A DNA stretch of 34,413 bases from Clostridia bacterium (GCA_017539425.1 JAFYHA010000014.1:1-34413); one strand, 5' to 3'; counted from the first letter of the stretch, positions 1 to 11,742 are shown. The notes: generated from the letters alone by a model not told the origin. Numbers and translations are program-made.

Positions 1-1
1 A

Positions 2-157
2 TGTTCAGTTGGAATAGACGACACAGACATGCTCTTTGACAACCCAAAAACCTTGCTCATTCTTTCGATAGGGGTACTCTGCCTTTTTTGGGGAGGACTA
101 ACAGGGTTTTTGAGACTGTTGAGAGTACAAAAAGTGGATTTCTGGTTAGACGGGTGA
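2..157 (+). CDS. C-terminal end of a membrane protein (5' end outside window)
   Basis: The reading frame is open from the left edge and stops with TGA at 155-157. It encodes about 51 visible residues, with an acidic stretch and then one hydrophobic helix (TLLILSIGVLCLFWGGLTGF) followed by a basic segment (RLLRVQK), which fits a transmembrane helix with a cytoplasmic positive side. An internal ATG lies at 29, but the frame continues upstream of it, so this could be either the tail of a larger gene or a small membrane protein of 42 residues. No ribosome binding site is visible ahead of ATG 29, which favours the partial-gene reading. The family is not recognised. No clear terminator follows before the promoter at 183. 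Confidence 0.45.
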   Translation, partial: CSVGIDDTDMLFDNPKTLLILSIGVLCLFWGGLTGFLRLLRVQKVDFWLDG

Positions 158-182
158 TTTTTCAACAATTACACCGGCCTAC

Positions 183-212
183 TTGATTTCCATGAATAAT
201 TCGGGCTATACT
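183..212 (+). promoter_or_regulatory. Sigma-A-type promoter for the isomerase/peptidase pair
   Basis: A TTGATT -35 element at 183-188 and a TATACT -10 element at 207-212 are separated by 18 bp. The expected start is near 219, giving a leader of roughly 30 nt before ATG 248. It is the best promoter match in the gap. Called from sequence only. Confidence 0.6.
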
Positions 213-247
213 ATCCTTAATGACATTTACCCTTGGAGGTATCTATT

Positions 248-1108
248 ATGAAAATTGGTGTAATGGTGGAAAGTTTCCGGAAGGATTTCCGGGGCGGAGT
301 CGACATGGCGGCTAAGATCGGGGCCCAGGGCATTCAGGCCTATGCCACCGGAGGAACGCTCGGCGTGGATCATGTTACGGACGCGCAGCTCCGCGAGGAA
401 CTGGACTACGTTAAGTCCAAAGGACTCGTCTTCTCCGCGATCTGCGGAGACTTCGGCGTAGGATTCATGGACCCGGAAAAGAACAAGATCTATGTGGAAA
501 AGTCCATGCGGGTGCTGGATCTGGCCAAAAAGTTGGAATGCAATGTGGTCACGACCCACATCGGAACTGTTCCGGTAGAGGAATGCGCGACCAAGGAGAT
601 CATGCGCAAGGCCTGCCGCACGCTGGCCGAATATGCGGATTCCATCGGATCCGCCTTTGCCGTGGAGACCGGTCCGGAACTCGGAAAGACGCTGGGTGAT
701 TTTCTGGATTCGCTCGGTGCCGGAGGCGTCCGCGTCAATTTTGACCCGGCCAATCTGGTCATGTGCGCCGGAGACCGTCCAGAGAACGCGCTGAAGTATA
801 TCGGCAAATACGTCGTACATACCCATGCCAAGGACGGCATCAAGCTCAGAGCCAGCTACGAAGGGGACGTAACGGTCAGCCCTTTGGCCAAGGATCATGC
901 GGATATGGTCCAGATGGGCCGCGCCTACCTGGAACTGCCTTTGGGCAAGGGTGACGTGGATTTTGACGTCTATCTTCCCGCACTGGCCGCGACCGGCTTT
1001 GACGGTTTCCTTACGATAGAGCGCGAGGTTGGACAGAACCCGGTGGACGACATCACGATGGCGGCGGATTTCCTGCGTGAAAAGCTGGCCAAGTTTAATC
1101 TCGGATAA
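248..1108 (+). CDS. Sugar phosphate isomerase/epimerase (xylose isomerase-like TIM barrel)
   Basis: This 286-residue protein fits the AP-endonuclease-2/xylose-isomerase TIM-barrel superfamily, whose members isomerise or epimerise sugars, often with a divalent metal. The N-terminus (MKIGVMVESF) forms the first strand. Candidate metal ligands appear in the usual order: Glu in AVETGPE, Asp in VNFDPANL, His in HTHAKDG and Glu in IERE near the C-terminus. Start chosen at ATG 248 because GGAGG at 235-239 sits 8 nt ahead; the in-frame TTG at 233 would overlap that site. The next gene starts 6 nt after the stop, so the two are probably cotranscribed. The substrate cannot be inferred. Cytoplasmic, as no signal peptide is present. 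Confidence 0.85.
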   Translation: MKIGVMVESFRKDFRGGVDMAAKIGAQGIQAYATGGTLGVDHVTDAQLREELDYVKSKGLVFSAICGDFGVGFMDPEKNKIYVEKSMRVLDLAKKLECNVVTTHIGTVPVEECATKEIMRKACRTLAEYADSIGSAFAVETGPELGKTLGDFLDSLGAGGVRVNFDPANLVMCAGDRPENALKYIGKYVVHTHAKDGIKLRASYEGDVTVSPLAKDHADMVQMGRAYLELPLGKGDVDFDVYLPALAATGFDGFLTIEREVGQNPVDDITMAADFLREKLAKFNLG

Positions 1109-1114
1109 TAGCAT

Positions 1115-2788
1115 ATGGCAACGAACCGCAAATCCCTTTTCTTTGTTAAGGTTCTCGCGCTTTTCCTGTGCCTGATCATACTGGCGTCATCCCTTTCCGG
1201 GTGTGCCAGCCTGATCGGTCTTCTCAGATACTATGTGACCTATGCGGGTTATGTGGAGTACTTTGAGGAATACCAGTTCAACTACACCGATCAGGATTAT
1301 GAGGACTTCCGGACCGCACAGGACCGTCTGACCACCCTTTTGGCCTATAACAGCGAAGGGGTGCGCTCCGACGTGAACAACGCTTTCCAGACCTACTATT
1401 CCGCCTATATCCGCTTGGGTTCCCAGTATCAGCTGTCCATGCTGAACTACTCGATGGAACCCACGGACGAGGATACCGTTTCGGCCTACGAAACCATGAC
1501 CACCCGGTACAACGAGGCTAACAGCCATTATATGGAGATCCTGACCATCATCCTGGATTCCATATACGGTGCCGAGCTGATCGGGACCGAGGACGAGGAT
1601 TTCATCGAGTTCATCCGTCTCAGGGCCAGGTCCAGTACACCCGAGATCCTGGAACTGCAGAACCGCAACAGCGAACTCGTACTCCAGCAGCACGAACTGG
1701 ATTCCACGTCTCCCGATTTTGCTTCCCGGAACGACGAACTGTACCGCGAGTTCACGGCCAACAACCGCAAGATCGCTTCCCTCCTGGACTATTCCAACTA
1801 TATGGATTACGAAGGCGAGATGAGTTATAGCCGGGATTTCAAGATGGATGAGATCCGGGATTTCCTGGTTGAATTTGCCCGATCCGCGAACACCTGGTAC
1901 GGCATCGCGCTGGACCGGTTCCAGCAGCTTTCGGCAGGGCTGACCGATGCGCAGACGACTGAACTGGCCTCGCTCATGTATGAGGCATTCTACGAGGGCA
2001 AGCAGAAGGAACGCATCCAGGGTTTTATGGAATGGATGCCTGCTGAATTCTCAGGCTTTTACTCCGATGTGAACGACAAGTATCAGAGCATTTTCCTGGG
2101 TTCCGCCCAGAATAATGCCAGGAAAGCGGCCTTTACGTTTACCCTGATGTCTACTATGGTGCCGGTCATGTATTTCGGACCGGAGGACTACAGTTCCCCG
2201 TTTACTTTCGTCCATGAATTCGGTCACGCATTCAACCAGTTTGAAACGCGGGAACGGATGTCCAAGACCTCCCTTGAGTACTCCGAAACCGCTTCCCAGG
2301 CCGATGAGATGCTGTATCTGATCTATCTGGAGAAGCCCATCACCGATACAAAGGTTTATGACGTGCTCAGGTCCTATCATCTCTATTCCGCTATGGAAAG
2401 CATCGAGCTTGCCCTGGCTGTGGCGATGTTCGAGGACGAGATCTACCGGACCGGACGGACGGACTACGACACGGTCATGGAGGAAGTCTGCAGCCGATAT
2501 GTTCCCACCCTGTATGCACAGACCGGGACAAGACTGCACACCTACATCCGGCAGGTCACGATGGACTCGCCTGCCTATTACCTATCCTACGCGATTTCCC
2601 TGATTCCCTGCCTGGAACTCTATATGATCGCTTCCGACTCGGTTTGGGTCTCAAACTACCGGGATATGTATATCACCCTGGTCACGGATATGGACCACAC
2701 TTACGTGGACGCACTGAAGCATGCGGGCTTCTCGGATCCGTTCCGTACGGAAACGGTCCGCAAACTCAATGAGTTCTACTCGAAGTAA
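1115..2788 (+). CDS. Lipoprotein metallopeptidase, M3 oligoendopeptidase-like
   Basis: The 557-residue protein has a signal peptide with a lipobox (LSGC, Cys30), so it is predicted to be anchored outside the membrane. The zinc site HEFGH is at residues 367-371. A downstream segment SETASQADE places Glu391 about where M3 peptidases (PepF, thimet oligopeptidase) carry the third ligand. Residues 40-350 are largely helical and tyrosine-rich, like the helical bowl of M3 enzymes. Family knowledge predicts cleavage of short peptides. M3 enzymes are usually cytoplasmic, so a lipoprotein form is noteworthy. The ATG at 1115 has only a weak ribosome binding site, 6 nt after the isomerase stop, which suggests translational coupling. 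A strong terminator follows at 2797. Confidence 0.8.
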   Translation: MATNRKSLFFVKVLALFLCLIILASSLSGCASLIGLLRYYVTYAGYVEYFEEYQFNYTDQDYEDFRTAQDRLTTLLAYNSEGVRSDVNNAFQTYYSAYIRLGSQYQLSMLNYSMEPTDEDTVSAYETMTTRYNEANSHYMEILTIILDSIYGAELIGTEDEDFIEFIRLRARSSTPEILELQNRNSELVLQQHELDSTSPDFASRNDELYREFTANNRKIASLLDYSNYMDYEGEMSYSRDFKMDEIRDFLVEFARSANTWYGIALDRFQQLSAGLTDAQTTELASLMYEAFYEGKQKERIQGFMEWMPAEFSGFYSDVNDKYQSIFLGSAQNNARKAAFTFTLMSTMVPVMYFGPEDYSSPFTFVHEFGHAFNQFETRERMSKTSLEYSETASQADEMLYLIYLEKPITDTKVYDVLRSYHLYSAMESIELALAVAMFEDEIYRTGRTDYDTVMEEVCSRYVPTLYAQTGTRLHTYIRQVTMDSPAYYLSYAISLIPCLELYMIASDSVWVSNYRDMYITLVTDMDHTYVDALKHAGFSDPFRTETVRKLNEFYSK

Positions 2789-2796
2789 GAATCGTT

Positions 2797-2848
2797 CCAA
2801 AACCAAACCGCCTTCCCGGTTGTTTCCGGGGAGGCGGTTTGGTTTTGG
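2797..2848. terminator. Bidirectional intrinsic terminator between convergent genes
   Basis: The left arm CCAAAACCAAACCGCCT (2797-2813) pairs perfectly with AGGCGGTTTGGTTTTGG (2832-2848). The A/T-rich base of the stem gives U-runs in both directions. It lies between the convergent peptidase and MBOAT genes. Confidence 0.9.
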
Positions 2849-2864
2849 CTTATTTTGTTACGGT

Positions 2865-4355
2865 TCAGAACCTGAAGTAGATGAACGGATTGTATCCGGA
2901 ACCTGTGATGAACAGGATGGCGAGCACGAACAGGGCCATGCTGATCACGGCGCCGGAAACGGTCACGATGACGTCCCCGTTCTTCAGGCCCTCCAGTTTC
3001 TTCCGGACAGCCGGTACGATCGGGATCGAGAACAGGATACCGAGCAGCAACATCGTAGTCGACAGATTGGACAACTGTGAGACCATCTTGTCCCATCCCC
3101 ACTCGGAGAATGTGAACATCCGTCTGACGAAGGTGAACGCCTGCGGCAGATCCTTCGAATTGAAGATGACCCAGCCGATCAGGAAGGCCACGATCGTATA
3201 GGTATGCTCGATGATCTTGGGTATGAAGCCCAGTTTGAACTTGTTGAACGTATTCTCGAATTTTTCAAACGCCTTGCCCAGGAACAGGTTCTCCATCGTC
3301 AGAAGCAGCCAGTAGTACAGGCCCCAGGCTATGAACGTAAATGCGGCTCCATGCCAGAACCCTGTGCACAGCCAGACGAGGAACACGTTGATCTGGGTAC
3401 GGACCTTCCCCTTCCGGTTGCCGCCGAGAGGAATGTACAGATAGTCGCGGAACCAGCTGGACAGCGAGATGTGCCACCTGCGCCAGAATTCCTTGACCGA
3501 GGAGGAAATATACGGATAATTGAAGTTTTCGAGAAAATGGAACCCGAACATGCGGCCAAGACCTATGGCCATATCCGAGTAACCGCTGAAGTCAAAATAG
3601 ATCTGCAGCGTGTAGCAGATGGCGCCCAGCCATGCCGTCGCGGAGGAGATCTGGATGGTATCCATACTGAAGATGGTATCCGAGATCTGAGCGACCGTAT
3701 TGGCGATCAGGGCCTTCTTGGCCAGACCGAGAATGAACCGGCACATACCCTCGTAAACGCCTTCCAGCGTCACCGAACGGTCGGCGAGTTCCTGGTCGAC
3801 ATCGATATACCGGACGATCGGTCCCGCGATCAGCTGAGGGAACAGCGAGATGTACAGGCCCAAACGGAAAATGTTCTTCTGTGGGTTGACCTTTCTCCGG
3901 TACACGTCGATCACGTAGGACATGATCTGAAACGTGAAGAACGAGATACCGATCGGCAGCGCGATGGCGGTGCCGGTCGCCTCCGTGAAGATGTTCGTCT
4001 CCTTGCCCATGATCGCCGTGATGATATCGGTCACGAACATGAAATACTTGAAGAAGAACAGCATTCCGACGTTGAAGACCACCGACAGGATCAGGAACAG
4101 TTTCCTCAGTTTGTCGTTGTCGTCCTTTGCGCCCATGAGGATGCCGAATACGAAGTTGACCACGATGGACAACAGCATGAGCAGGACGTATTTGGGTTCA
4201 CCCCACGCATAGAATACCAGCGAAGCGGCCAGCAGGATCCCGTTCAGGACCCGGATGCGCACGGGTGTCTTCTTTAACAGAAAATTGAAAAGATAATACA
4301 GTGCGAGAGTGATCGCGAGAAACACGAAAAGGAATGTCGTTGAACTGAATACCAT
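2865..4355 (-). CDS. MBOAT-family O-acyltransferase (AlgI-like)
   Basis: The 496-residue polytopic membrane protein belongs to the membrane-bound O-acyltransferase family, AlgI/DltB type. The hallmark blocks are visible: WRRWHISLSSWFRDYLYIPL (His295) and GFWHGAAF with the invariant catalytic His335. Many hydrophobic helices run through the protein, starting at residues 5-27. In characterised systems (AlgI, PatA, DltB) such proteins pass acyl groups from a cytosolic donor across the membrane to a polysaccharide or a partner protein. The gene starts 9 nt after the AlgJ/AlgX-like gene, with GAGG ahead of ATG, so the two form one operon and likely one acetylation machine. The acceptor polymer is unknown; no glycan synthesis genes are in the window. 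Confidence 0.93.
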   Translation of the reverse strand: MVFSSTTFLFVFLAITLALYYLFNFLLKKTPVRIRVLNGILLAASLVFYAWGEPKYVLLMLLSIVVNFVFGILMGAKDDNDKLRKLFLILSVVFNVGMLFFFKYFMFVTDIITAIMGKETNIFTEATGTAIALPIGISFFTFQIMSYVIDVYRRKVNPQKNIFRLGLYISLFPQLIAGPIVRYIDVDQELADRSVTLEGVYEGMCRFILGLAKKALIANTVAQISDTIFSMDTIQISSATAWLGAICYTLQIYFDFSGYSDMAIGLGRMFGFHFLENFNYPYISSSVKEFWRRWHISLSSWFRDYLYIPLGGNRKGKVRTQINVFLVWLCTGFWHGAAFTFIAWGLYYWLLLTMENLFLGKAFEKFENTFNKFKLGFIPKIIEHTYTIVAFLIGWVIFNSKDLPQAFTFVRRMFTFSEWGWDKMVSQLSNLSTTMLLLGILFSIPIVPAVRKKLEGLKNGDVIVTVSGAVISMALFVLAILFITGSGYNPFIYFRF

Positions 4356-4364
4356 GATGCGTCC

Positions 4365-5963
4365 TCACTTGATCTCGTGATTCTTCAGATACTCGTACAG
4401 GCTGTTGTACATCAGCCAGTGGCCCGTGTTGTTTCCGAGATAGGCCAGCTGCTGTTCGGTCGCCTCAAAGAGCACATAGTCGATATTGGTAAGCATATCT
4501 TCCCAGTACTCGTTGCCATCGGTAAGGGGATTTTTCGCGGTGCCGTTTACATAATCGGACACGGTGCCGTTGTAATAGATTTGCTTGCACTCACCGATGT
4601 AATTGCGCCAGTAGTAGACCAGGGAATGGACGAATGAGCCGCCCTGGAACAGGACATTGCGTTTCGGTGCATCGGAATTGAGCACTTCGACCTTCGGAGC
4701 GAAATAATACTTGTCCCGGATCTGCTGGGACAGGAACGCCTGGGATTCCTGTTTGCTCCACATGATATTGAAGATATCATCGTCCGGGTTGCCTCCGGGG
4801 AACGGGGTGGAGCTGAGTTTGAGAGCATCAATTGCCAGATTCCGGGTGGGACGGTTGTCCATCTGCGCGGACAGCTGCTTGATGCACTGGATCAGGGTTT
4901 CGCTCGTAGCCAGCTTGTTCCAGTGGATACCGGTCTTGGCATAGGTCACGGCCAGTCCGACTCGCTCATACTGGGTCTTGGCGTCCACGAAATTCAGATT
5001 GCTCTTTTCCAGAATGGGCATCAGATAATCGTAGGCCCGGACGTATCCCTGGATCGGGGTGTGCTGGTTCTTGTACCAGTCCGGAATGTAATCCGCATAC
5101 TGGCTGGCCTTGCTGGAGGACATACAGAAAACAAAACCGATCCCGCGCTTGTTCAGCTGATCCTGGATATACTCGAGCATATTGACGGTGTTCTGAAGAC
5201 CGGCTGCCGTCGTGACATAGGTTGAACTGTACCCGAGATACTCGTCAATATAGGCCGGCTCATACAGATAACCGGATTTGCCGATCAGCACTCCTGAGCC
5301 CTTGTATCCGGTCGGCTCGGTGATCTTCTGGGAAAGCTGCCAGGAGTTGATCTGGGCATAGAGGTAGTTGTTCACGTAATCCACATAGAACTCCTCAAGG
5401 GTCGTCTCGCGCTCGGTCTGCTTCTCGGTCTCGACCGGCGTCTGACCGGATTCGTGAGAAGGCATCGTTTCGACTCCGGATTCGGACATTCCGGTCTCCA
5501 GTGCGGTTTCGGTGCTGCGGCCCGGGATTATGATGACGGCTCCGCCGGAATCGTCTGTCTCAATCTCCAGATTGGACGTGTCCAGATCCGGCTGGTTCAT
5601 ATCATCCGCCTGGGCATTTCCTCCAAGGCTGTCATAGCCTATGGACATCAGACGGTATGTACCGACGATATCGCTGCGGAGGGGGTAACGGAGGGAAAAC
5701 CAGCCGTCAAAAGAGCTGGCAAATTCTCCCGACCAGTAGTTTTCCGGGGTAAGGGGAACCACCTCGACAGAGGTTTCACTCATCACAGTCTGGTCCGGCC
5801 CGTCTATCGCCAGCATCAGAAGCGGAAAACAGATCGCTTCCACGAACAGCATCACGAAGACCAGCATCGTAACGAATTTCACGACGGCAGTCTTGGACAC
5901 AGTGGCCGGCTTTTCGGGGGCTGTAGATTCCTGTGTAGTCTGGATGGACGGCTCTTCATTCAT
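4365..5963 (-). CDS. AlgJ/AlgX-like SGNH (DHHW-type) acetyltransferase partner of MBOAT
   Basis: The 532-residue protein has one N-terminal membrane anchor (about residues 28-54) and an extracytoplasmic domain. Residues about 120-195 form a low-complexity Asp/Glu/Thr/Ser-rich linker. The C-terminal domain carries features of the AlgJ/AlgX/DHHW group: GKSGYLYEP, a TGIHWN motif resembling the catalytic D/T-x-H-W, and GGSFVHSLVYYWR, which resembles the GDS(F) nucleophile block. In known systems the MBOAT transfers acetyl groups to this type of protein, which esterifies the exopolysaccharide. Start set at ATG 5963 with AGGAGG 9 nt upstream; an earlier in-frame ATG would overlap that site. It has its own promoter at 6036-6064 and is followed by the MBOAT gene 9 nt on. 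Confidence 0.82.
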   Translation of the reverse strand: MNEEPSIQTTQESTAPEKPATVSKTAVVKFVTMLVFVMLFVEAICFPLLMLAIDGPDQTVMSETSVEVVPLTPENYWSGEFASSFDGWFSLRYPLRSDIVGTYRLMSIGYDSLGGNAQADDMNQPDLDTSNLEIETDDSGGAVIIIPGRSTETALETGMSESGVETMPSHESGQTPVETEKQTERETTLEEFYVDYVNNYLYAQINSWQLSQKITEPTGYKGSGVLIGKSGYLYEPAYIDEYLGYSSTYVTTAAGLQNTVNMLEYIQDQLNKRGIGFVFCMSSSKASQYADYIPDWYKNQHTPIQGYVRAYDYLMPILEKSNLNFVDAKTQYERVGLAVTYAKTGIHWNKLATSETLIQCIKQLSAQMDNRPTRNLAIDALKLSSTPFPGGNPDDDIFNIMWSKQESQAFLSQQIRDKYYFAPKVEVLNSDAPKRNVLFQGGSFVHSLVYYWRNYIGECKQIYYNGTVSDYVNGTAKNPLTDGNEYWEDMLTNIDYVLFEATEQQLAYLGNNTGHWLMYNSLYEYLKNHEIK

Positions 5964-6035
5964 GAGTAAAGGCCTCCTAATCATAGTTGTCATCCGGCGT
6001 CAGCCGGTCAAAAAGACTGGCCTCCACCATTTCAT

Positions 6036-6064
6036 AGTATAAAGCAACCGTCATGAATTGTCAA
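6036..6064 (-). promoter_or_regulatory. Sigma-A-type promoter for the acetylation operon
   Basis: On the minus strand a perfect TTGACA (6059-6064) and TATACT (6036-6041) are separated by 17 bp. The leader to ATG 5963 is about 65 nt. Confidence 0.82.
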
Positions 6065-6133
6065 GGCATAGTTCCAAGCTTCGAAGAATGGGCGGCAAAA
6101 GCTTATCTACCCAACCGGATTTTTCCCAAGCCG

Positions 6134-6162
6134 TTGCAAAAGTCTCCTGAAAATCATATAAT
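6134..6162 (+). promoter_or_regulatory. Sigma-A-type promoter for ligA-rsmI-metY
   Basis: TTGCAA (6134-6139) and a consensus TATAAT (6157-6162) are separated by 17 bp. It is divergent from, and does not overlap, the acetylation-operon promoter 70 bp away. The leader to ATG 6246 is about 77 nt. Confidence 0.82.
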
Positions 6163-6218
6163 ACAAAGTAGTAAAACTGCGCAGGCCGACAGTTGTTGTG
6201 CCGGTCAGGAAAGCATAG

Positions 6219-9163
<2,945 letters not shown>

Positions 9164-9164
9164 T

Positions 9165-10454
9165 ATGCCAGACTACAAACTCGACACGAAATGCGTCCAG
9201 GCAGGCTATACCCCGGCCAACGGCGAGCCTCGCCAGATCCCGATCGTGCAGTCCACCACGTTCAAATACGATACCAGCGAGGAGATGGGCAAACTCTTCG
9301 ATCTGGAGGCCAGCGGCTACTTCTACACCAGACTGCAGAACCCGACCAACGATTATGTGGCCGCCAAGATCGCTGCGCTCGAGGGCGGTACGGCCGCCAT
9401 GCTGACCTCCTCGGGTCAGGCGGCAAACTTCTTTGCCTTGTTCAATATCTGTCAGTGCGGAGACCACATCGTGGCATCCTCCAGCATTTACGGCGGAACC
9501 TTCAATCTCATTGCCGTCACGATGGTCAAAATGGGCATCTCGGCCACCTTCATTCCCCCGGACTGCACCGAGGAGGAACTCAATGCGGCCTTTCAGGAGA
9601 ATACCAAAGCCGTATTCGGAGAAACCATCGCGAATCCGGCCCTGACGGTCCTGGACATCGAACTCTTCGCCAAAGTCGCGCATGCCCACGGCGTGCCCCT
9701 CATCGTGGACAACACCTTCCCCACTCCGGTCAACTGCAGGCCCATCGAATGGGGCGCGGATATCGTGACCCATTCCACAACCAAATATTTGGACGGGCAC
9801 GGCGCATGTGTAGGCGGTGCAATCGTGGATTCCGGCCGTTTCGACTGGATGGCTCACAAGGATAAGTATCCGGGTCTGTGCACGCCGGATGAATCCTATC
9901 ACGGGATCACCTATGCGGAAAAGTTTGGAAAAGAGGGCGCCTTCATCACCAAATGCACGGCGCAACTGATGCGGGATTTCGGAAGCATTCAGTCTCCGCA
10001 GCATGCCTTTATCCTGAATCTGGGGCTGGAATCCCTGCACGTCCGGATGCCCAAGCACGTGGCCAACGGACTGGCTGTGGCCAAATTCCTGACCGAAAGG
10101 CCGGAAGTGGACTCCGTCAGTTATCCCGGACTTCCCGGGGACAGGTATTATGCCCGTGCCCAAAAGTATATGCCCAACGGCGGCTGCGGCGTGGTCTCGT
10201 TCGTCATCAAAGGGGGACGTGCCAATGCGGAAAAGTTCATGAATCACCTGAAGCTTGCGGCCGTGGAGACCCACGTTGCGGATGCCCGCACCTGCTGCCT
10301 CAATCCGGCCACGTCCACACATCGCCAGATGACCGAAGAACAGCTGGAAGCGGCCGGAATCCCGGCCGGTCTCGTCCGGATGTCCTGCGGGCTGGAAGAT
10401 GCGGACGACCTGATCGCCGACCTGAAGCAGGCGCTGGAGCAGATCAGCTGTTGA
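9165..10454 (+). CDS. metY: O-acetylhomoserine sulfhydrylase (aminocarboxypropyltransferase)
   Basis: The 429-residue PLP enzyme of the Cys/Met-metabolism family makes homocysteine from O-acetylhomoserine and sulfide. The PLP lysine is Lys207 in HSTTKYLDGHG. Other signatures are YTRLQNPT, TSSGQAA, VDNTFPTP and the C-terminal NPATSTHRQMTEEQLEAAGI followed by VRMSCGLEDADDL. Length and a VQAGY start fit the MetY subgroup better than the shorter MetB/MetC group, but a methionine gamma-lyase-like specificity cannot be excluded. Start ATG 9165 follows AGAGG in the rsmI tail. No S-box or T-box leader is visible, and it sits downstream of ligA and rsmI, so it is probably not controlled by a local methionine riboswitch. 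Confidence 0.92.
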   Translation: MPDYKLDTKCVQAGYTPANGEPRQIPIVQSTTFKYDTSEEMGKLFDLEASGYFYTRLQNPTNDYVAAKIAALEGGTAAMLTSSGQAANFFALFNICQCGDHIVASSSIYGGTFNLIAVTMVKMGISATFIPPDCTEEELNAAFQENTKAVFGETIANPALTVLDIELFAKVAHAHGVPLIVDNTFPTPVNCRPIEWGADIVTHSTTKYLDGHGACVGGAIVDSGRFDWMAHKDKYPGLCTPDESYHGITYAEKFGKEGAFITKCTAQLMRDFGSIQSPQHAFILNLGLESLHVRMPKHVANGLAVAKFLTERPEVDSVSYPGLPGDRYYARAQKYMPNGGCGVVSFVIKGGRANAEKFMNHLKLAAVETHVADARTCCLNPATSTHRQMTEEQLEAAGIPAGLVRMSCGLEDADDLIADLKQALEQISC

Positions 10455-10524
10455 CACGGAACCGCTTTCGGCCGTCATATCCGAAAGTAAAAAAGGACTA
10501 TATATGTTAATGGAGGAAACGAGT

Positions 10525-11079
10525 ATGCCCGCGGAGCACCCCGGAAACGTCAAGTTCAAGTACAAGAAATACTATTTCGTAAGAAAACTGGTCTGCAAGA
10601 ACATAAGCGAGCAGTCCAGATTCGATTTCGCAATCCAGTACATGTCAAACATCCTCATGCAGGGCGACACGCAGCCGGCGCTCGTCCAGTCGGTCAGCCC
10701 GCTGATCGTTTCGGCCTATTCGGACGAAATGGACGCGGTCATCTTCCTTCGCTTCCCGGACGAACTGGTCGAAGCCTACGGTCTCACCCCGGGCATGCGG
10801 CTCGTCACGTCTACGGGTTACGAGAGGCTTAAGGACAAGGTCGCGCCCGACATCTTCCCGGGATCGGATTTCTCCGGTCTTTACGGGGACTTCATTCCGA
10901 TCGTGCAGCTTTTCCTGGCCGGAAAGAAGCAGATCCTGTTCTCGGGAGGGGATCAAGAGATCCGCGAAAGACCCGTGATCTTCAGCGAGGAGATCTGGCA
11001 GAAGGTGGAAAAGAAGACGGCGGAGTATGCCGGACGGGGCCTGTGCCGCGACGGATTCTTCTTTGTGAAAGAAAAATGA
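10525..11079 (+). CDS. Hypothetical protein, first of a coupled pair
   Basis: The 184-residue soluble protein is not recognised. It begins with a basic segment (KFKYKKYYFVRKLVCKNISEQSRFDF) and has an alternating alpha/beta pattern. The central part (VSPLIVSAYSDEMDAVIFLRFPDELVEAYGL) looks like a small sensor or binding domain, without catalytic motifs I can name. Start ATG 10525 is chosen because GGAGG lies at 10512-10516, 8 nt upstream; ATGs at 10504 and 10510 have no site. It follows metY by 70 nt, with a hairpin (CTTTCGG 10465-10471 pairing with CCGAAAG 10481-10487) but no U-run, so readthrough from metY is likely. The stop overlaps the next gene. Confidence 0.75.
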   Translation: MPAEHPGNVKFKYKKYYFVRKLVCKNISEQSRFDFAIQYMSNILMQGDTQPALVQSVSPLIVSAYSDEMDAVIFLRFPDELVEAYGLTPGMRLVTSTGYERLKDKVAPDIFPGSDFSGLYGDFIPIVQLFLAGKKQILFSGGDQEIRERPVIFSEEIWQKVEKKTAEYAGRGLCRDGFFFVKEK

Positions 11080-11396
11080 CGGTGAACGCGCAACGTCGGG
11101 AAAGGCTGACCGAACTGCTGACGAATTACGGCCCCATTCCCTTTCTGATCATCGACTGCCGGAACGCCCCCTGGGGCGGACCGTCGTACGTAGAACTTCC
11201 CTTCGAGGAAGTGGACGATCTGGTCAAATCCATCCATGAGGACTGCCTGCTGATGAACATCGGATGCACGGACGGGATCCGAGGGACGGACGTCGTGTTT
11301 TTCGAAAACGGTGCGGGACAGGAGATCCGGCCGGAATTCTGCGGTCCCGGGATCCTGTGTCAGAAGCTGAAGCTTCACACGGTTTCAGCATTGTAA
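11076..11396 (+). CDS. Hypothetical protein, second of a coupled pair
   Basis: The 106-residue protein overlaps the preceding stop (ATGA at 11076-11079), so it is probably translated by coupling. An earlier in-frame start at 11043 would put the gene deep inside its neighbour and is less likely. The protein is acidic and has no signal peptide. Segments such as PIPFLIIDCRNAPWGGPSYVE and GCTDGIRGTDVVFFE look like beta strands around conserved-looking Gly/Asp positions, but I recognise no family. The conserved coupling with the 184-residue protein suggests that the two act together. Confidence 0.7.
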   Translation: MTVNAQRRERLTELLTNYGPIPFLIIDCRNAPWGGPSYVELPFEEVDDLVKSIHEDCLLMNIGCTDGIRGTDVVFFENGAGQEIRPEFCGPGILCQKLKLHTVSAL

Positions 11397-11430
11397 GGCT
11401 ACACACGGCACATAGTTGGATGCGACCCAA

Positions 11431-11742
11431 ATGAAATTCCTGCTTGTTGACAAATGGCTTGAATTGTGCTCATTTGGATACGTGAAAGATTCGGAGGCAA
11501 TTATGTACGATCTAAAAAGAGATGATGAATTCTTCCTTTCCCAAAGAGACGAACTGCTAAAAGATCACGAAAATGAATGCGTTCTAATTCATGACTGTAC
11601 AATCGTTCGGTTTTTTGCATCTAGAGCGGATGCTCTTTCCTGGGCAAAAGGAAAATACAAACTCGGTGAGTTTTTGATTGGTGAAATCAAAAAAGACGAA
11701 GGACCGGAATACATATCCTACAAGTTCTCGTTCTGCGGTTAA
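11431..11742 (+). CDS. Small partner protein of a retropepsin-like protease (DUF5678-like)
   Basis: About 103 residues from ATG 11431; an in-frame TTG at 11416 is the alternative start, and neither has a good ribosome binding site. The middle reads FFLSQRDELLKDHENECVLI, then HDCTIVRFFASRADALSWAKG, then GEFLIGEI. This resembles the 'carry/keep value, then damping helix, then second strand' pattern of small DUF5678-type proteins. From memory, such small proteins are often found next to bacterial retropepsin-like genes. The gene is AT-richer than ligA or metY. It lies immediately upstream of the protease, on the same strand. Function unknown; the pairing is inference. Confidence 0.65.
   Translation: MKFLLVDKWLELCSFGYVKDSEAIMYDLKRDDEFFLSQRDELLKDHENECVLIHDCTIVRFFASRADALSWAKGKYKLGEFLIGEIKKDEGPEYISYKFSFCG

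Noticed and set aside
10465..10487. Hairpin CTTTCGG/CCGAAAG after metY as a terminator
   Set aside because: On the plus strand it is followed by TAAAAAAGG, not a U-run, so termination is unlikely.
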